Shown: positions 8,013 through 16,317, counted from the first letter of the stretch. The stretch: DNA of 54,125 nucleotides from Thermoplasmata archaeon (GCA_021162065.1 JAGGZK010000053.1:1-54125), one strand, 5' to 3'. Notes: generated from the letters alone by a model not told the origin. Made by a program: numbers and translations.

Positions 8013-8774
8013 TTATTTCTTTCTATTTTTTTCGATTTTTTCCATTATCTTCTCAATCTCTATGAGATGTTTTGCGATCTCTTTTATTGCTTTCTTAGAG
8101 GTAATAGCACTAACAATCATCGCAATGGCTGTTATAATAACCATGCCTCCCGTCACAAGTACCATCCATTTTTGCCATTCTACTAAGTTTTTCGTTTCTA
8201 TTGCAGTTACTAATTGTTGAACAGCGGAAGGAGATAAAACTTCAATTCCTTTTCTGTTTCCATAATAATTAATCACTTTGCTATTTTTATCGAAATTCCA
8301 AATATTTCCTTTATATTCACATACATAAGTTGAATGATTGGTTTGAATTTCAATTGTCCATATTCCAGTTTCATTCAAAATTAGAGGTTTTTCTGGATTT
8401 AAATCCCAATATGATGAAATATATAGTATCGTCTTTTTGTAATGCCAATTATAATCTTTTACCATGTTAATATATCTTGTATGTCCGCTTGGTGAAATTA
8501 TAATAAGTCTTTCTATTGAAATGTTTGATGTAGAATCCAGTTGATAAATCCTGATATACATTATATTTTCATATAATTCAAATTGATCTTCTGAGAGATA
8601 TTTATTTCTATAATGGGATTCAAATTCCAATTTTATCGCAGTTGCAGAACCATAAATTTTTCCAGCCCATTCCGAGACGGTTTTCCAACTATTGTCATAA
8701 TAAGCATAAGTATTTAAATTAAATAGTAAAATAGCTATACTAACAATCGCCAGAGAAAATTTTATCTTTTCCAT
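8013..8774 (-). CDS. Type-I-like membrane protein with extracellular domain; C-terminal tail derived from wHTH repeat
   Basis: Signal peptide, TM MVLVTGGMVIITAIAMIVSAI, tail KEIAKHLIEIEKIMEKIEKNRKK encoded by repeat copy B. Confidence 0.75.
   Translation of the reverse strand: MEKIKFSLAIVSIAILLFNLNTYAYYDNSWKTVSEWAGKIYGSATAIKLEFESHYRNKYLSEDQFELYENIMYIRIYQLDSTSNISIERLIIISPSGHTRYINMVKDYNWHYKKTILYISSYWDLNPEKPLILNETGIWTIEIQTNHSTYVCEYKGNIWNFDKNSKVINYYGNRKGIEVLSPSAVQQLVTAIETKNLVEWQKWMVLVTGGMVIITAIAMIVSAITSKKAIKEIAKHLIEIEKIMEKIEKNRKK
8042..8085. repeat. 44-bp direct repeat, copy B
   Basis: ccattatcttctcaatctctatgagatgttttgcgatctctttt, identical to 8782-8825. Confidence 0.9.
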
Positions 8775-8854
8775 TCTTTCACCATTATCTTCTCAATCTC
8801 TATGAGATGTTTTGCGATCTCTTTTCCTTCTGGAGTGAGCCAATACCACTTCAT
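8762..8854 (-). pseudogene. Winged-helix C-terminal fragment / 30-aa mini-ORF (copy C), possibly translated
   Basis: MKWYWLTPEGKEIAKHLIEIEKIMVKEWKR; its ATG overlaps the upstream stop (ATGA at 8854-8851) and it overlaps the downstream ORF start. Confidence 0.6.
8782..8825. repeat. 44-bp direct repeat, copy C
   Basis: Identical to 8042-8085; 740 bp apart, bracketing most of the 253-aa gene. Confidence 0.9.
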
Positions 8855-9330
8855 TTTAACCTTCCTATTTCCTTTTCTATAGCAATTACAAACTTTTTCA
8901 ATTCACCAAATTTGGCTCTTTGAATACTCCATTTCATCTTATCTGTTGTGGAAAATCCAGATACAATGAAATTTAGAGAACACTTATTATAATCGTAAAT
9001 GCCTTGCCCAATCAGGGAAATCGAAAAGATGATTGTAAAGATCATAAGAATAGTGGATAATTCGTTATCATTTATCCCAAAAATTTCTAAAAAATAGCCC
9101 CAGAAAAACGATAGTATAAATATGACTACTCCTGCTATTATCCACCCTATCCAGTTATGAAAAATCATGGAAAGAGAAACAATATGGGGATAAAATAACA
9201 TATCTACTTTTTCTTGGGATCCTCCCTTATGCCTTATGATTTTTTTATTTGTAGCATAAAAATCGATACCATATTGTGAAAATTTTGCTATAACTTCTTC
9301 ATCCTCATCGAGATAATCTTTCAGAGGCAT
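8851..9330 (-). CDS. Membrane protein with PH-like (bPH) fold split by two TMs
   Basis: DEDEEVIAKFSQYGIDFYATNKKIIRHKG pattern typical of bacterial PH-like proteins, then two TM segments and a second beta-rich part. Confidence 0.6.
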   Translation of the reverse strand: MPLKDYLDEDEEVIAKFSQYGIDFYATNKKIIRHKGGSQEKVDMLFYPHIVSLSMIFHNWIGWIIAGVVIFILSFFWGYFLEIFGINDNELSTILMIFTIIFSISLIGQGIYDYNKCSLNFIVSGFSTTDKMKWSIQRAKFGELKKFVIAIEKEIGRLK

Positions 9331-9331
9331 G

Positions 9332-9697
9332 TTATCCCTCTCTCTTTTTCTCCATCTTTTCCATTATCTTCTCAATCTCTATGAGATGTTTGGCAATCTC
9401 TTTTCCTTCTGGAGTAAGAAAAATCCATTTCTTTCCTCCGAATTTGTCCTCTATTTCCCAATCTATTAAACCCTGTTCTCTTAATTCTTTAACTCTATCT
9501 ACTAATTGACCTCCTTTCATACCAACAAAATCTCCTAATTCATCCTGATATAACTTACCTTTGTCTAAAAGAATGGATAATATTTCAATACTTCCCTTTT
9601 TTCCAAATATTCTCACAATAGTAAAATAGTAATTTATATCTAAATTTGATTTTCTATCTTTGTAGATTTTAAGAAAATAATAAAGTTTATAAACCAA
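9332..9697 (-). CDS. Winged-helix DNA-binding protein
   Basis: RIFGKKGSIEILSILLDKGKLYQDELGDFVGMKGGQLVDRVKELREQGLIDWE...WIFLTPEGKEIAKHL. True start may be further in (e.g. GTG 9616), since a GTTTATAAAC TATA-like box lies at 9685-9694. Confidence 0.75.
   Translation of the reverse strand: MVYKLYYFLKIYKDRKSNLDINYYFTIVRIFGKKGSIEILSILLDKGKLYQDELGDFVGMKGGQLVDRVKELREQGLIDWEIEDKFGGKKWIFLTPEGKEIAKHLIEIEKIMEKMEKKREG
9361..9404. repeat. 44-bp direct repeat, copy D (2 mismatches), inside the intact wHTH gene
   Basis: ccattatcttctcaatctctatgagatgtttggcaatctctttt; two mismatches to copies B/C by eye. Confidence 0.85.
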
Positions 9698-9742
9698 TTT
9701 GTATTATCTTTTTGTAGAAATTTAGAAAGTAGGAGGAATAAT

Positions 9743-9973
9743 ATGGAAAGAGGAAATGGAAATGAATGGAAAAGTGTTGGTGTTCGTCCTGTTGTCATAA
9801 AAATGCTGGAGAAGTTGCAGGCACATTACCATTACAGGAACGGGGAAAAGATGAGTTATGGAGCCATCGTTGAGAAGTTGGTAACTGCCGAGTTTTCCGC
9901 CCTGGGGCTTGAGTTGAACGGAAATGAGGAAAGGGAAAGGGAGGAGAGGAAAGAGTTGGAGGTGGTAACGTGA
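9743..9973 (+). CDS. Small RHH-like transcriptional regulator candidate
   Basis: VGVRPVVIKMLEKLQAHYHYRNGEKMSYGAIVEKLVTAEF; strong GGAGG SD; divergent from the wHTH gene. Confidence 0.55.
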   Translation: MERGNGNEWKSVGVRPVVIKMLEKLQAHYHYRNGEKMSYGAIVEKLVTAEFSALGLELNGNEEREREERKELEVVT

Positions 9974-10173
9974 AGTTGTGGAAGAAAGTGTATTTCTTCT
10001 TTGGATTCTTTGGAGGTGTTTTTGGATTTCTAACAAGCATAATATTCGAAGATTCTTTTAGCAATGCCGAGTTTTTGCCTTTATTCCTCCTCGTCATATC
10101 TGGAATGCTTCTTGGGGTGCCATTTGGAATGGTTATAGATAAAGAAATTTCAAGGAAGGAGGCGATAGCATGA
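9970..10173 (+). CDS. Small two-TM membrane protein
   Basis: Two hydrophobic segments; 4-nt overlap with upstream ORF. Confidence 0.55.
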   Translation: MKLWKKVYFFFGFFGGVFGFLTSIIFEDSFSNAEFLPLFLLVISGMLLGVPFGMVIDKEISRKEAIA

Positions 10174-10298
10174 TTTCTGAAAACACTTGGTTAGGAAGAT
10201 TTTATAAACCAGAGAACAAAGAGGAAGAAGAATGGCTTAGACAAGCAGGATATAGGAAAATTGTATGTGGTTTTGGGATGGGGTGGTGGCACAAATGA
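10170..10298 (+). CDS. 42-aa small protein, unknown (not in supplied ORF track)
   Basis: MISENTWLGRFYKPENKEEEEWLRQAGYRKIVCGFGMGWWHK; ATGA-type overlaps with both neighbours, SD AAGGAGG upstream. Confidence 0.5.
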   Translation: MISENTWLGRFYKPENKEEEEWLRQAGYRKIVCGFGMGWWHK

Positions 10299-10465
10299 GA
10301 TTGAAATGCCCCAAGTGTGGATATGAGCAGCCGTCCACGAACCCTGAGGAGGATAGAAAGGCATGGGGGGAGTTGGTGGCTGCCGGCGTTTATCGCTGTC
10401 CATTGTGTGGTGGAAAAATGGAATTTGATGAGGAAGAGAAAATGGAGATATTAGAGGAGGGATGA
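10295..10465 (+). CDS. Zinc-ribbon protein
   Basis: MRLKCPKCGYEQ...YRCPLCGGKMEF two CxxC pairs; start at 10295 overlaps upstream stop (ATGA), preferred to 10265. Confidence 0.65.
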   Translation: MRLKCPKCGYEQPSTNPEEDRKAWGELVAAGVYRCPLCGGKMEFDEEEKMEILEEG

Positions 10466-10468
10466 GGT

Positions 10469-10744
10469 ATGAGGGATGAAAGAATAAAAACGATAGATGT
10501 GGTTGATGAGGTTATCAAAATACCAGAAGAGATCATCAAATTTCCTTTGGTTATCAGACAACCATTCCTGACCGAAATTCGTTATAAACCAAATGAATTT
10601 GGAGTGCAAACAGTTAGAATGTGGTTCAAAGAGAAACCACAAATTCCTGAAGATGAAATCATAATCAATGGAAAGCGATTCAAGGTGAATTTCATAGATA
10701 CAAACAACCGATTAGGAATGTTTTTTGATATGCTGGAGGGATAA
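10469..10744 (+). CDS. Hypothetical protein
   Basis: Collinear ORF with nearby SD (ggagggatgaggt). Confidence 0.55.
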   Translation: MRDERIKTIDVVDEVIKIPEEIIKFPLVIRQPFLTEIRYKPNEFGVQTVRMWFKEKPQIPEDEIIINGKRFKVNFIDTNNRLGMFFDMLEG

Positions 10745-10745
10745 A

Positions 10746-10886
10746 ATGGTAGAGGCAGAATGTATGGAATGTGGCAATACCTTTTTGTTGTCGGGTGTAG
10801 AATTGATAAGGTTGTATAGAGGAGAAAAGGTAAACTGTCCAATTTGCGGAAGCAAGGTAAAACTCATAGAGGAGGTGGTGGTTTGA
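10746..10886 (+). CDS. 46-aa zinc-ribbon protein (not in supplied ORF track)
   Basis: MVEAECMECGNTFLLSGVELIRLYRGEKVNCPICGSKVKLIEEVVV; two CxxC pairs. Confidence 0.6.
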   Translation: MVEAECMECGNTFLLSGVELIRLYRGEKVNCPICGSKVKLIEEVVV

Positions 10887-11254
10887 GGGGAATTATAGAG
10901 GTTGGGATGGATGACGGGAGGAGAATGATTTACCGGGACGGGAACCGGCTCCATCTCGCTGTCAGGGGGGACAGCGTGGGGGGAGTCGTAAGAACGAGAA
11001 GGGTGAAGTCCATCGAGTTCGTTCCCTTGGATGATCTTGAGGGCATAAGGTATAATGGCGGTTTGCTGGAGAAAGACATAGTATACATTGACGGAAGTTT
11101 TGACTGGCAGCGTGGCGTTGTGATAGGAAAGATGGGATCCATGTTGTTTGTGAGGAAAAGGGATCTGTTCGACGGCACGGATCTCGACAGAAAGGAGAGA
11201 GTGCCGATTGAGAATGTCGTTGGGGTGGTGAAGGATAGACATGAGGAGAGTTGA
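10883..11254 (+). CDS. Hypothetical beta-rich protein
   Basis: TTG start at 10883 after GGAGGTGGT more plausible than 10844, which lies inside the Zn-ribbon ORF in another frame. Confidence 0.5.
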   Translation: MRGIIEVGMDDGRRMIYRDGNRLHLAVRGDSVGGVVRTRRVKSIEFVPLDDLEGIRYNGGLLEKDIVYIDGSFDWQRGVVIGKMGSMLFVRKRDLFDGTDLDRKERVPIENVVGVVKDRHEES

Positions 11255-12242
11255 TCCTGAGACATGGAACCGATTCATCAATCATTGCTATGCTGAACAG
11301 CAGTTATCAGAGAAAACCATCATGGTTACCGTCAGGGCGTTAAAATACCTTGAGAGATGGGGCATGGATTTGATGGCTGACGAGAAAACCCTCAAGGAAA
11401 AGGCGATGGAGTATTTTGCCTTCAGGAGATTAAACGAGGGAGCGGAGGGGACAACCCTGAACCTGTATGTGAAGGCGTTAAACAGGTGGTGTGCATTTCG
11501 TGGCTTCGATTTGAGATTCAAGAAGTATAAGGAGATCTCTCCACCCCGTCGCATTCCGGTTACATCCGACATAAGGAAATTGCTGGACGTGTGCAAGGGC
11601 AGGGATCCGATAAGCAAGAGAGATCGGACATTGATTTATTTCATGGTGAACACCGGCTTGAGAAGGGAAGAGGTTGCCAATTTAAAACTCTCCGACATTG
11701 ACTGGAAAAACGGGTTTATCAAGGTGAAGGGAAAGGGAGGGAAAATCAGGATGGTGGCTGTCCCTTCGAGAGTGCTGGAAGGTAAAACAGCCCCATCGCT
11801 TAAAAACTATATCGAGAGATGGAGATTCCCGACCCACAGCACGGCTCTTTTCACCACACAGAGGGGCAAAATAACCCCTCAGATCGTGGGTAAGATAGTG
11901 AGAACCAGGGCAAGAGAGGCGGGCATGCCATGGATCCATGCTCATTCATTGAGGCATTACTATGCCACCAATCTTTTGAGGGCAGGCGTGAACATCCGCA
12001 TTGTCCAGGAATTGCTGGGACATGCTGACATCAAAACCACAGGAATATATCTCCATATCATCGAGGGAGATCTGAGGAAAGCGGTCGAGAATGAGAATAT
12101 TGAGGATCCTCTGAAAGTTCGCATAAGGAGAAAAACCAAGACCCCCCGAAAATCGGGCATGCTTGACAAAAAAATATGGGAAGAACGAAAATGCTCCCGC
12201 CGGGATTTGAACCCGGGTCTTCGGCTCGAGAGGCCGAGATGA
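11241..12242 (+). CDS. Tyrosine recombinase/integrase of the element; 3' end overlaps tRNA-Glu
   Basis: Motifs NTGLRREEVANLKLSDID (Arg), KGKGGKIRMV (Lys), HAHSLRHYYATNLL (HxxR), LLGHADIKTTGIYLHI (H...Y). Terminal RRDLNPGLRLERPR is read from tRNA sequence. Confidence 0.93.
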   Translation: MRRVDPETWNRFINHCYAEQQLSEKTIMVTVRALKYLERWGMDLMADEKTLKEKAMEYFAFRRLNEGAEGTTLNLYVKALNRWCAFRGFDLRFKKYKEISPPRRIPVTSDIRKLLDVCKGRDPISKRDRTLIYFMVNTGLRREEVANLKLSDIDWKNGFIKVKGKGGKIRMVAVPSRVLEGKTAPSLKNYIERWRFPTHSTALFTTQRGKITPQIVGKIVRTRAREAGMPWIHAHSLRHYYATNLLRAGVNIRIVQELLGHADIKTTGIYLHIIEGDLRKAVENENIEDPLKVRIRRKTKTPRKSGMLDKKIWEERKCSRRDLNPGLRLERPR

Positions 12243-12267
12243 TTGGCCGGACTACACCACGGGAGCT
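12193..12267 (-). tRNA. tRNA-Glu(CTC)
   Basis: GCTCCCG...CGGGAGC acceptor stem, GGTTCAAATCC T-arm, anticodon loop CT-CTC-GA on stem TCGGC/GCCGA; no encoded CCA. Confidence 0.93.
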
Positions 12268-12392
12268 TAGGGAAGTATATGCAAACTGATTTTTAACTAT
12301 TTTGTTTCTGCTGTGGGAAATCAAAAACAGATTGGCCGTATATGCACAATCAAATTCCCAAAACAATTATATGATGGAAATATTTTAGATGC

Positions 12393-13895
12393 ATGAAGAT
12401 CCATCCTGCCGCCATATCCCTCCTGATAATACTTTCCATTCTTTCTACATCCTCTCTCTCCTTCAACAGATCAGCCCTTTACCTGAACATCGACTGCTCT
12501 CTTACAGAGGGAAAAATAAAATATTTCTCCGAAATAAATTCCGGGCCATTGCCCATTCACTATATTAAAGATGGCGTGGATATAACAGAGCAGTATAAAC
12601 AGATAGGTATAAATTTTGTGAGGACCCATGATTTTTATGGCCCCACGGATATAAGCACCATTTTTCCCAACTGGAGTGCGGATGTAAACAACCCAGCAAG
12701 CTACAATTTCACCTCAAGCGATGAGGTTATTGAGTCAATAGTAAATGCGGGCTGCCATGTATTTTATCGCCTCGGCGAAAGCGCCAGTGATAATGAAAAA
12801 CTACGACAACCTCCCGAAAATTTCACCAAATGGGCGGAGATATGCAAGCACATAGTGATGCACTATAACGATGGATGGGCAAATGGATACCACTACAACA
12901 TAACCTACTGGGAGATATGGAATGAACCCGATTTAAGTGGATTCTGGAACGGAACGGCGGAGCAATATTATGAATTGTACAGAATAACAGCAACAACATT
13001 GAAAAACTACAATGCCTCCATCAAGGTGGGCGGCCCATGCACCTCCTCCGTGACCAACAAGAATTTCACCACAGGTTTTCTCGATTATGTCACAGAAAAT
13101 GACATCCCTCTGGATTTCTTTTCCTGGCATATGTATTCCTCCCATCCATATGAACTTCAAATGGCATCCCTCTATATCAGAAATCTTCTCGATGTCTATG
13201 GATTAAAAGATTGCGAGAACATAAATACCGAATGGAATGTAAACATACTCTCCCCCCAGCGTGATAAAGACAATGCCAAAAATGCCGCCTTCACCGCCTG
13301 CACCATGATGGCATGGCAAAGGGCGGGCATGGACTATGCTTTCCGTTACAGAGGCACTCAGGACAACAACTGGCTTGCCAGATTGCTGGGCTTCGATTTA
13401 TCCCTCTTCGCCTACGATGGCACATATAAAAGACCTGCTTTAACATATCTTGCCATGAATTATATGGTGAAAGATACGCCCCTCATGATTCAAACGCCCC
13501 CTTTTAATGTCTCCCAGGGGATTGCATACCTTGCGGGAATTGACGAGAAGAGAAGCAACATATCCATTCTGGTAAGCAACTACGACTCGCCGGATAAAAC
13601 CTTCACCATAAATCTCACCAATCTTCCATGGGAGAAAAGCAGCATAATTCATTACCTCATAGATGAAAAACATCATCTTCAGATAGTGGAGGAGAGGAAT
13701 ATCAACGGAATATCATCCAATATAACCATCCCTCTGAACAAAAACAGCGTACATTTTATTCGCATTACATCCTCGCCTGTAATTCCTGCAGAGGGGCCGG
13801 AGGTGGCACCAATACCTCTATGGATGAAACTTCGCTTTCTTGACCCTGTGACAAAACTTCTCGGAATCCTTTTGCTGATGCTTGTCTTCGGATGA
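12393..13895 (+). CDS. Secreted, membrane-anchored clan GH-A glycoside hydrolase (GH39-like)
   Basis: Signal peptide; acid/base motif YWEIWNEPDLSGFW; nucleophile-type INTEWN; C-terminal TM; many N-glycosylation sequons. Confidence 0.75.
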   Translation: MKIHPAAISLLIILSILSTSSLSFNRSALYLNIDCSLTEGKIKYFSEINSGPLPIHYIKDGVDITEQYKQIGINFVRTHDFYGPTDISTIFPNWSADVNNPASYNFTSSDEVIESIVNAGCHVFYRLGESASDNEKLRQPPENFTKWAEICKHIVMHYNDGWANGYHYNITYWEIWNEPDLSGFWNGTAEQYYELYRITATTLKNYNASIKVGGPCTSSVTNKNFTTGFLDYVTENDIPLDFFSWHMYSSHPYELQMASLYIRNLLDVYGLKDCENINTEWNVNILSPQRDKDNAKNAAFTACTMMAWQRAGMDYAFRYRGTQDNNWLARLLGFDLSLFAYDGTYKRPALTYLAMNYMVKDTPLMIQTPPFNVSQGIAYLAGIDEKRSNISILVSNYDSPDKTFTINLTNLPWEKSSIIHYLIDEKHHLQIVEERNINGISSNITIPLNKNSVHFIRITSSPVIPAEGPEVAPIPLWMKLRFLDPVTKLLGILLLMLVFG

Positions 13896-14876
13896 TTATA
13901 TTATGCTCCTCTCAAGGAGATGAACAATATCCACAACCTCCCCATACTCCTTCAGATGGCCATAGCAGTGGGGCGATGCTGTGACAATGGTGGCATTCTT
14001 TTCCCTTGCCTCCTTTATTAAATGCATTGCCAGCTCCTCCGCCTCCTGAGGGAATGCTCTTCTGAACTCTATCTCTCCTCCGCATTGTTTTGCCCTCTCT
14101 CTCCTTTCATCAAATTCCACGAGGTTGGCAACTCTTCCAATCAACTCCCTCGGCTCGTCATATATGCCAAGATATCTTCCCAGAAAGGAGGAATCGTGGT
14201 ATATATATCTCTTTTCCTCTCTCTTCATTTCAGGGTTTAGCGAAAGGACAAACTGGGTTATGTGCATAGGATTGAATTCTCTTAAAGCAAGCATTCCGTT
14301 GGGGCATGAAAGCACCACTTTTTCTATATTCTTCTCCCTCAACTTTTTCCCTATATCTGTTTCAACCTTTCTTCCGATTTTCTCAATCGGATGACCGCAA
14401 CATCCGCCTACAATGGTGACATCAACACCCAGTTTATCGAAAAGAGAGATGACGGCATCCTTCATTTCCTTTTTCACCATGCATCCCATGATAAAGGCTA
14501 TTCTGCTGCCATCTCTCTCGAAGTTTTCCTCTCCAAGAATGTTGTTTGTTCTCCTGAAGTTATCCACAAGGATTTCATGCTCCGGTAACAGCGTGCTTAA
14601 TTCAAAGCGGGCCGCCTTTATTATATCCGTTATTTTTATCAGAGAGGGGCAGTCCACCTCGCATCTCTTACAGAGGGTGCATTTCTGCAACGCCCTAACC
14701 ATCTCCATGTTCTCTTCCAGTTCTTTGGTGTATAATCCATAGGCAAGCATTATTTTCCCCTTGGGATAATCGCTTTCCTTCTCAGGAAATTCATAGGCAG
14801 CATAGGATTTCTTGCAGAAGGCGCAACCGGTGCAGCTCAACATCTCATCATGATACTTCTCCAGCATCTTCATCAC
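13896..14876 (-). CDS. Fe-S oxidoreductase (GlcF / HdrD-like, CCG domain)
   Basis: CTGCAFCKK, CTLCKRCEVDCP ferredoxin motifs; GGCCGHP; ASPHCYGHL. Confidence 0.85.
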   Translation of the reverse strand: MMKMLEKYHDEMLSCTGCAFCKKSYAAYEFPEKESDYPKGKIMLAYGLYTKELEENMEMVRALQKCTLCKRCEVDCPSLIKITDIIKAARFELSTLLPEHEILVDNFRRTNNILGEENFERDGSRIAFIMGCMVKKEMKDAVISLFDKLGVDVTIVGGCCGHPIEKIGRKVETDIGKKLREKNIEKVVLSCPNGMLALREFNPMHITQFVLSLNPEMKREEKRYIYHDSSFLGRYLGIYDEPRELIGRVANLVEFDERRERAKQCGGEIEFRRAFPQEAEELAMHLIKEAREKNATIVTASPHCYGHLKEYGEVVDIVHLLERSII

Positions 14877-16306
14877 CTATACCTCAAATGGGAAATTATG
14901 CTTCCTTTCCACTGTGTCATCTTCCCGGGATTCATTATATTATTTGGATCTATGGCCTTCTTTATCATCTCCATCGTCTCCACATCTCCATTTATCCACG
15001 GCGCCTTGCTTATACCTATCCCATGTTCGCCGCTTGCTATTCCTCCAAGCCTTTCCACCGCTTTATATATTTCGGCCACCGCCTTTTCAGCCCTCTTCCA
15101 TTCATCCTCCTCCTTGGGATTTATCAATACCTTGGTATGGAGATTGCCATCCCCCGCATGGCCATATGTGCCTATAATTATGTTGTATTTCTTTGCTATC
15201 TCCTGAAATTCCTTTATGGCATATGGTATTTTGGATATGGGCACACACATGTCATCGGCAAGGCTTACCGATACCCTGTCTTCACCATATCTTGAAAGAG
15301 AGGGAAGCACTCCCTTCCTTCCTTTCCACAGATTGGCCATTTCCTCATCATCATAGGTGAACTCTATATTTTTCACCCTTCCCTTCAATATCTCCGCCAC
15401 CTTTTTTATATTCTCTCTCACCTCCCCCTCTTTCCCATCCACCTCTATGAGCAATATGGCTTCCACATCCGGCAGCCCTATATCCATGGCGTTGTTGACG
15501 GCCTGTATGCATACATGATCCATTATCTCAAGGGCAGATGGAATTAACCCGCTGCCAATTATGGCTGCCACTCCCTCCCCCGCCTTAACCACATCATCGA
15601 AGGAGGCGAGGGCGACACCTCTCTTTTCAGGCAGAGGAGAAATGCGTAGCGTTGCCTCCGTAATTATGCCCAGCGTCCCCTCACTGCCCACCATGAGGCG
15701 CTCAATTTGATAGCCCGCAGAATTTTTCAGCGTTCTGCTTCCAAGTCTTACCCTGCCATGGGGAAAAACCACCTCCATTCCGAGGATATAATCACGGGTC
15801 GCTCCATATTTTATGGCCCTCATGCCAGAGGCGTTGGCGGCTATCATTCCCCCTATGGTGCACACATCCCCGCTTCCAGGCGAGGGAGGGAAAAAGAAGC
15901 CATACTCTGCCAGCGCTTCGTTGAGTTTGGCGTATATAACGCCGGGCTCCACCACGCAGTAAAGATCTTCGATATGAATCTCCTTTATTCTGTTCATGGA
16001 TGTCATGTCAAGAAGTATGCCGCCTTCAATGGGCACCGCCTGCCCCGATAGCCCTGTGCCGGCTCCCCTCGCCACAACTGGAATGAGATACTGGTTTGCT
16101 ATGCCCACTATTTTTTCCACCTCTTCCGCATTTTTTACCCTTACAACAACATCCGGCATGGCATGGTGAATGGAAGCATCAAACCCGTAGGCATACAAAT
16201 CTGGTTTATCAGTGAGAACCCTGCTTTCATCCACGATTTTTCTTATCTCATCCACGATTTTCTGTTCCATAATGGAAAAGCGATTATTATTTATTTTTTG
16301 TTGCAT
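14873..16306 (-). CDS. FAD-linked 2-hydroxyacid dehydrogenase (GlcD / D-lactate dehydrogenase family)
   Basis: VVARGAGTGLSGQAVP, PPSPGSGDVCTIGGMIAANASG, GHAGDGNLHTKVL, GEHGIGISKAPW. Confidence 0.93.
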   Translation of the reverse strand: MQQKINNNRFSIMEQKIVDEIRKIVDESRVLTDKPDLYAYGFDASIHHAMPDVVVRVKNAEEVEKIVGIANQYLIPVVARGAGTGLSGQAVPIEGGILLDMTSMNRIKEIHIEDLYCVVEPGVIYAKLNEALAEYGFFFPPSPGSGDVCTIGGMIAANASGMRAIKYGATRDYILGMEVVFPHGRVRLGSRTLKNSAGYQIERLMVGSEGTLGIITEATLRISPLPEKRGVALASFDDVVKAGEGVAAIIGSGLIPSALEIMDHVCIQAVNNAMDIGLPDVEAILLIEVDGKEGEVRENIKKVAEILKGRVKNIEFTYDDEEMANLWKGRKGVLPSLSRYGEDRVSVSLADDMCVPISKIPYAIKEFQEIAKKYNIIIGTYGHAGDGNLHTKVLINPKEEDEWKRAEKAVAEIYKAVERLGGIASGEHGIGISKAPWINGDVETMEMIKKAIDPNNIMNPGKMTQWKGSIISHLRYR

Positions 16307-16317
16307 GATGAAGATTC

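Larger units (their letters stand above)
1..12235. mobile_element. Integrated archaeal mobile element (provirus or plasmid-like), right-hand part; left end outside window
   Basis: Tyrosine integrase ORF at 11241-12242 running into the tRNA-Glu 3' half; strings of small overlapping ORFs; membrane/surface proteins with an NTPase; compositional shift relative to the host genes to the right. No second copy of the tRNA-Glu 3' fragment seen at 1-12190, so the left att site is probably outside the window. Confidence 0.85.

Noticed and set aside
1-12190. Second copy of tRNA-Glu 3' half (attL) within the window
   Set aside because: Looked for gctcccgccgggatttgaaccc-like sequence in both orientations by eye and found none; left boundary left open.
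12194-12242. RRDLNPGLRLERPR as a conserved integrase C-terminal motif
   Set aside because: It is an antisense translation of the tRNA T-arm/anticodon region, not an evolved protein motif.
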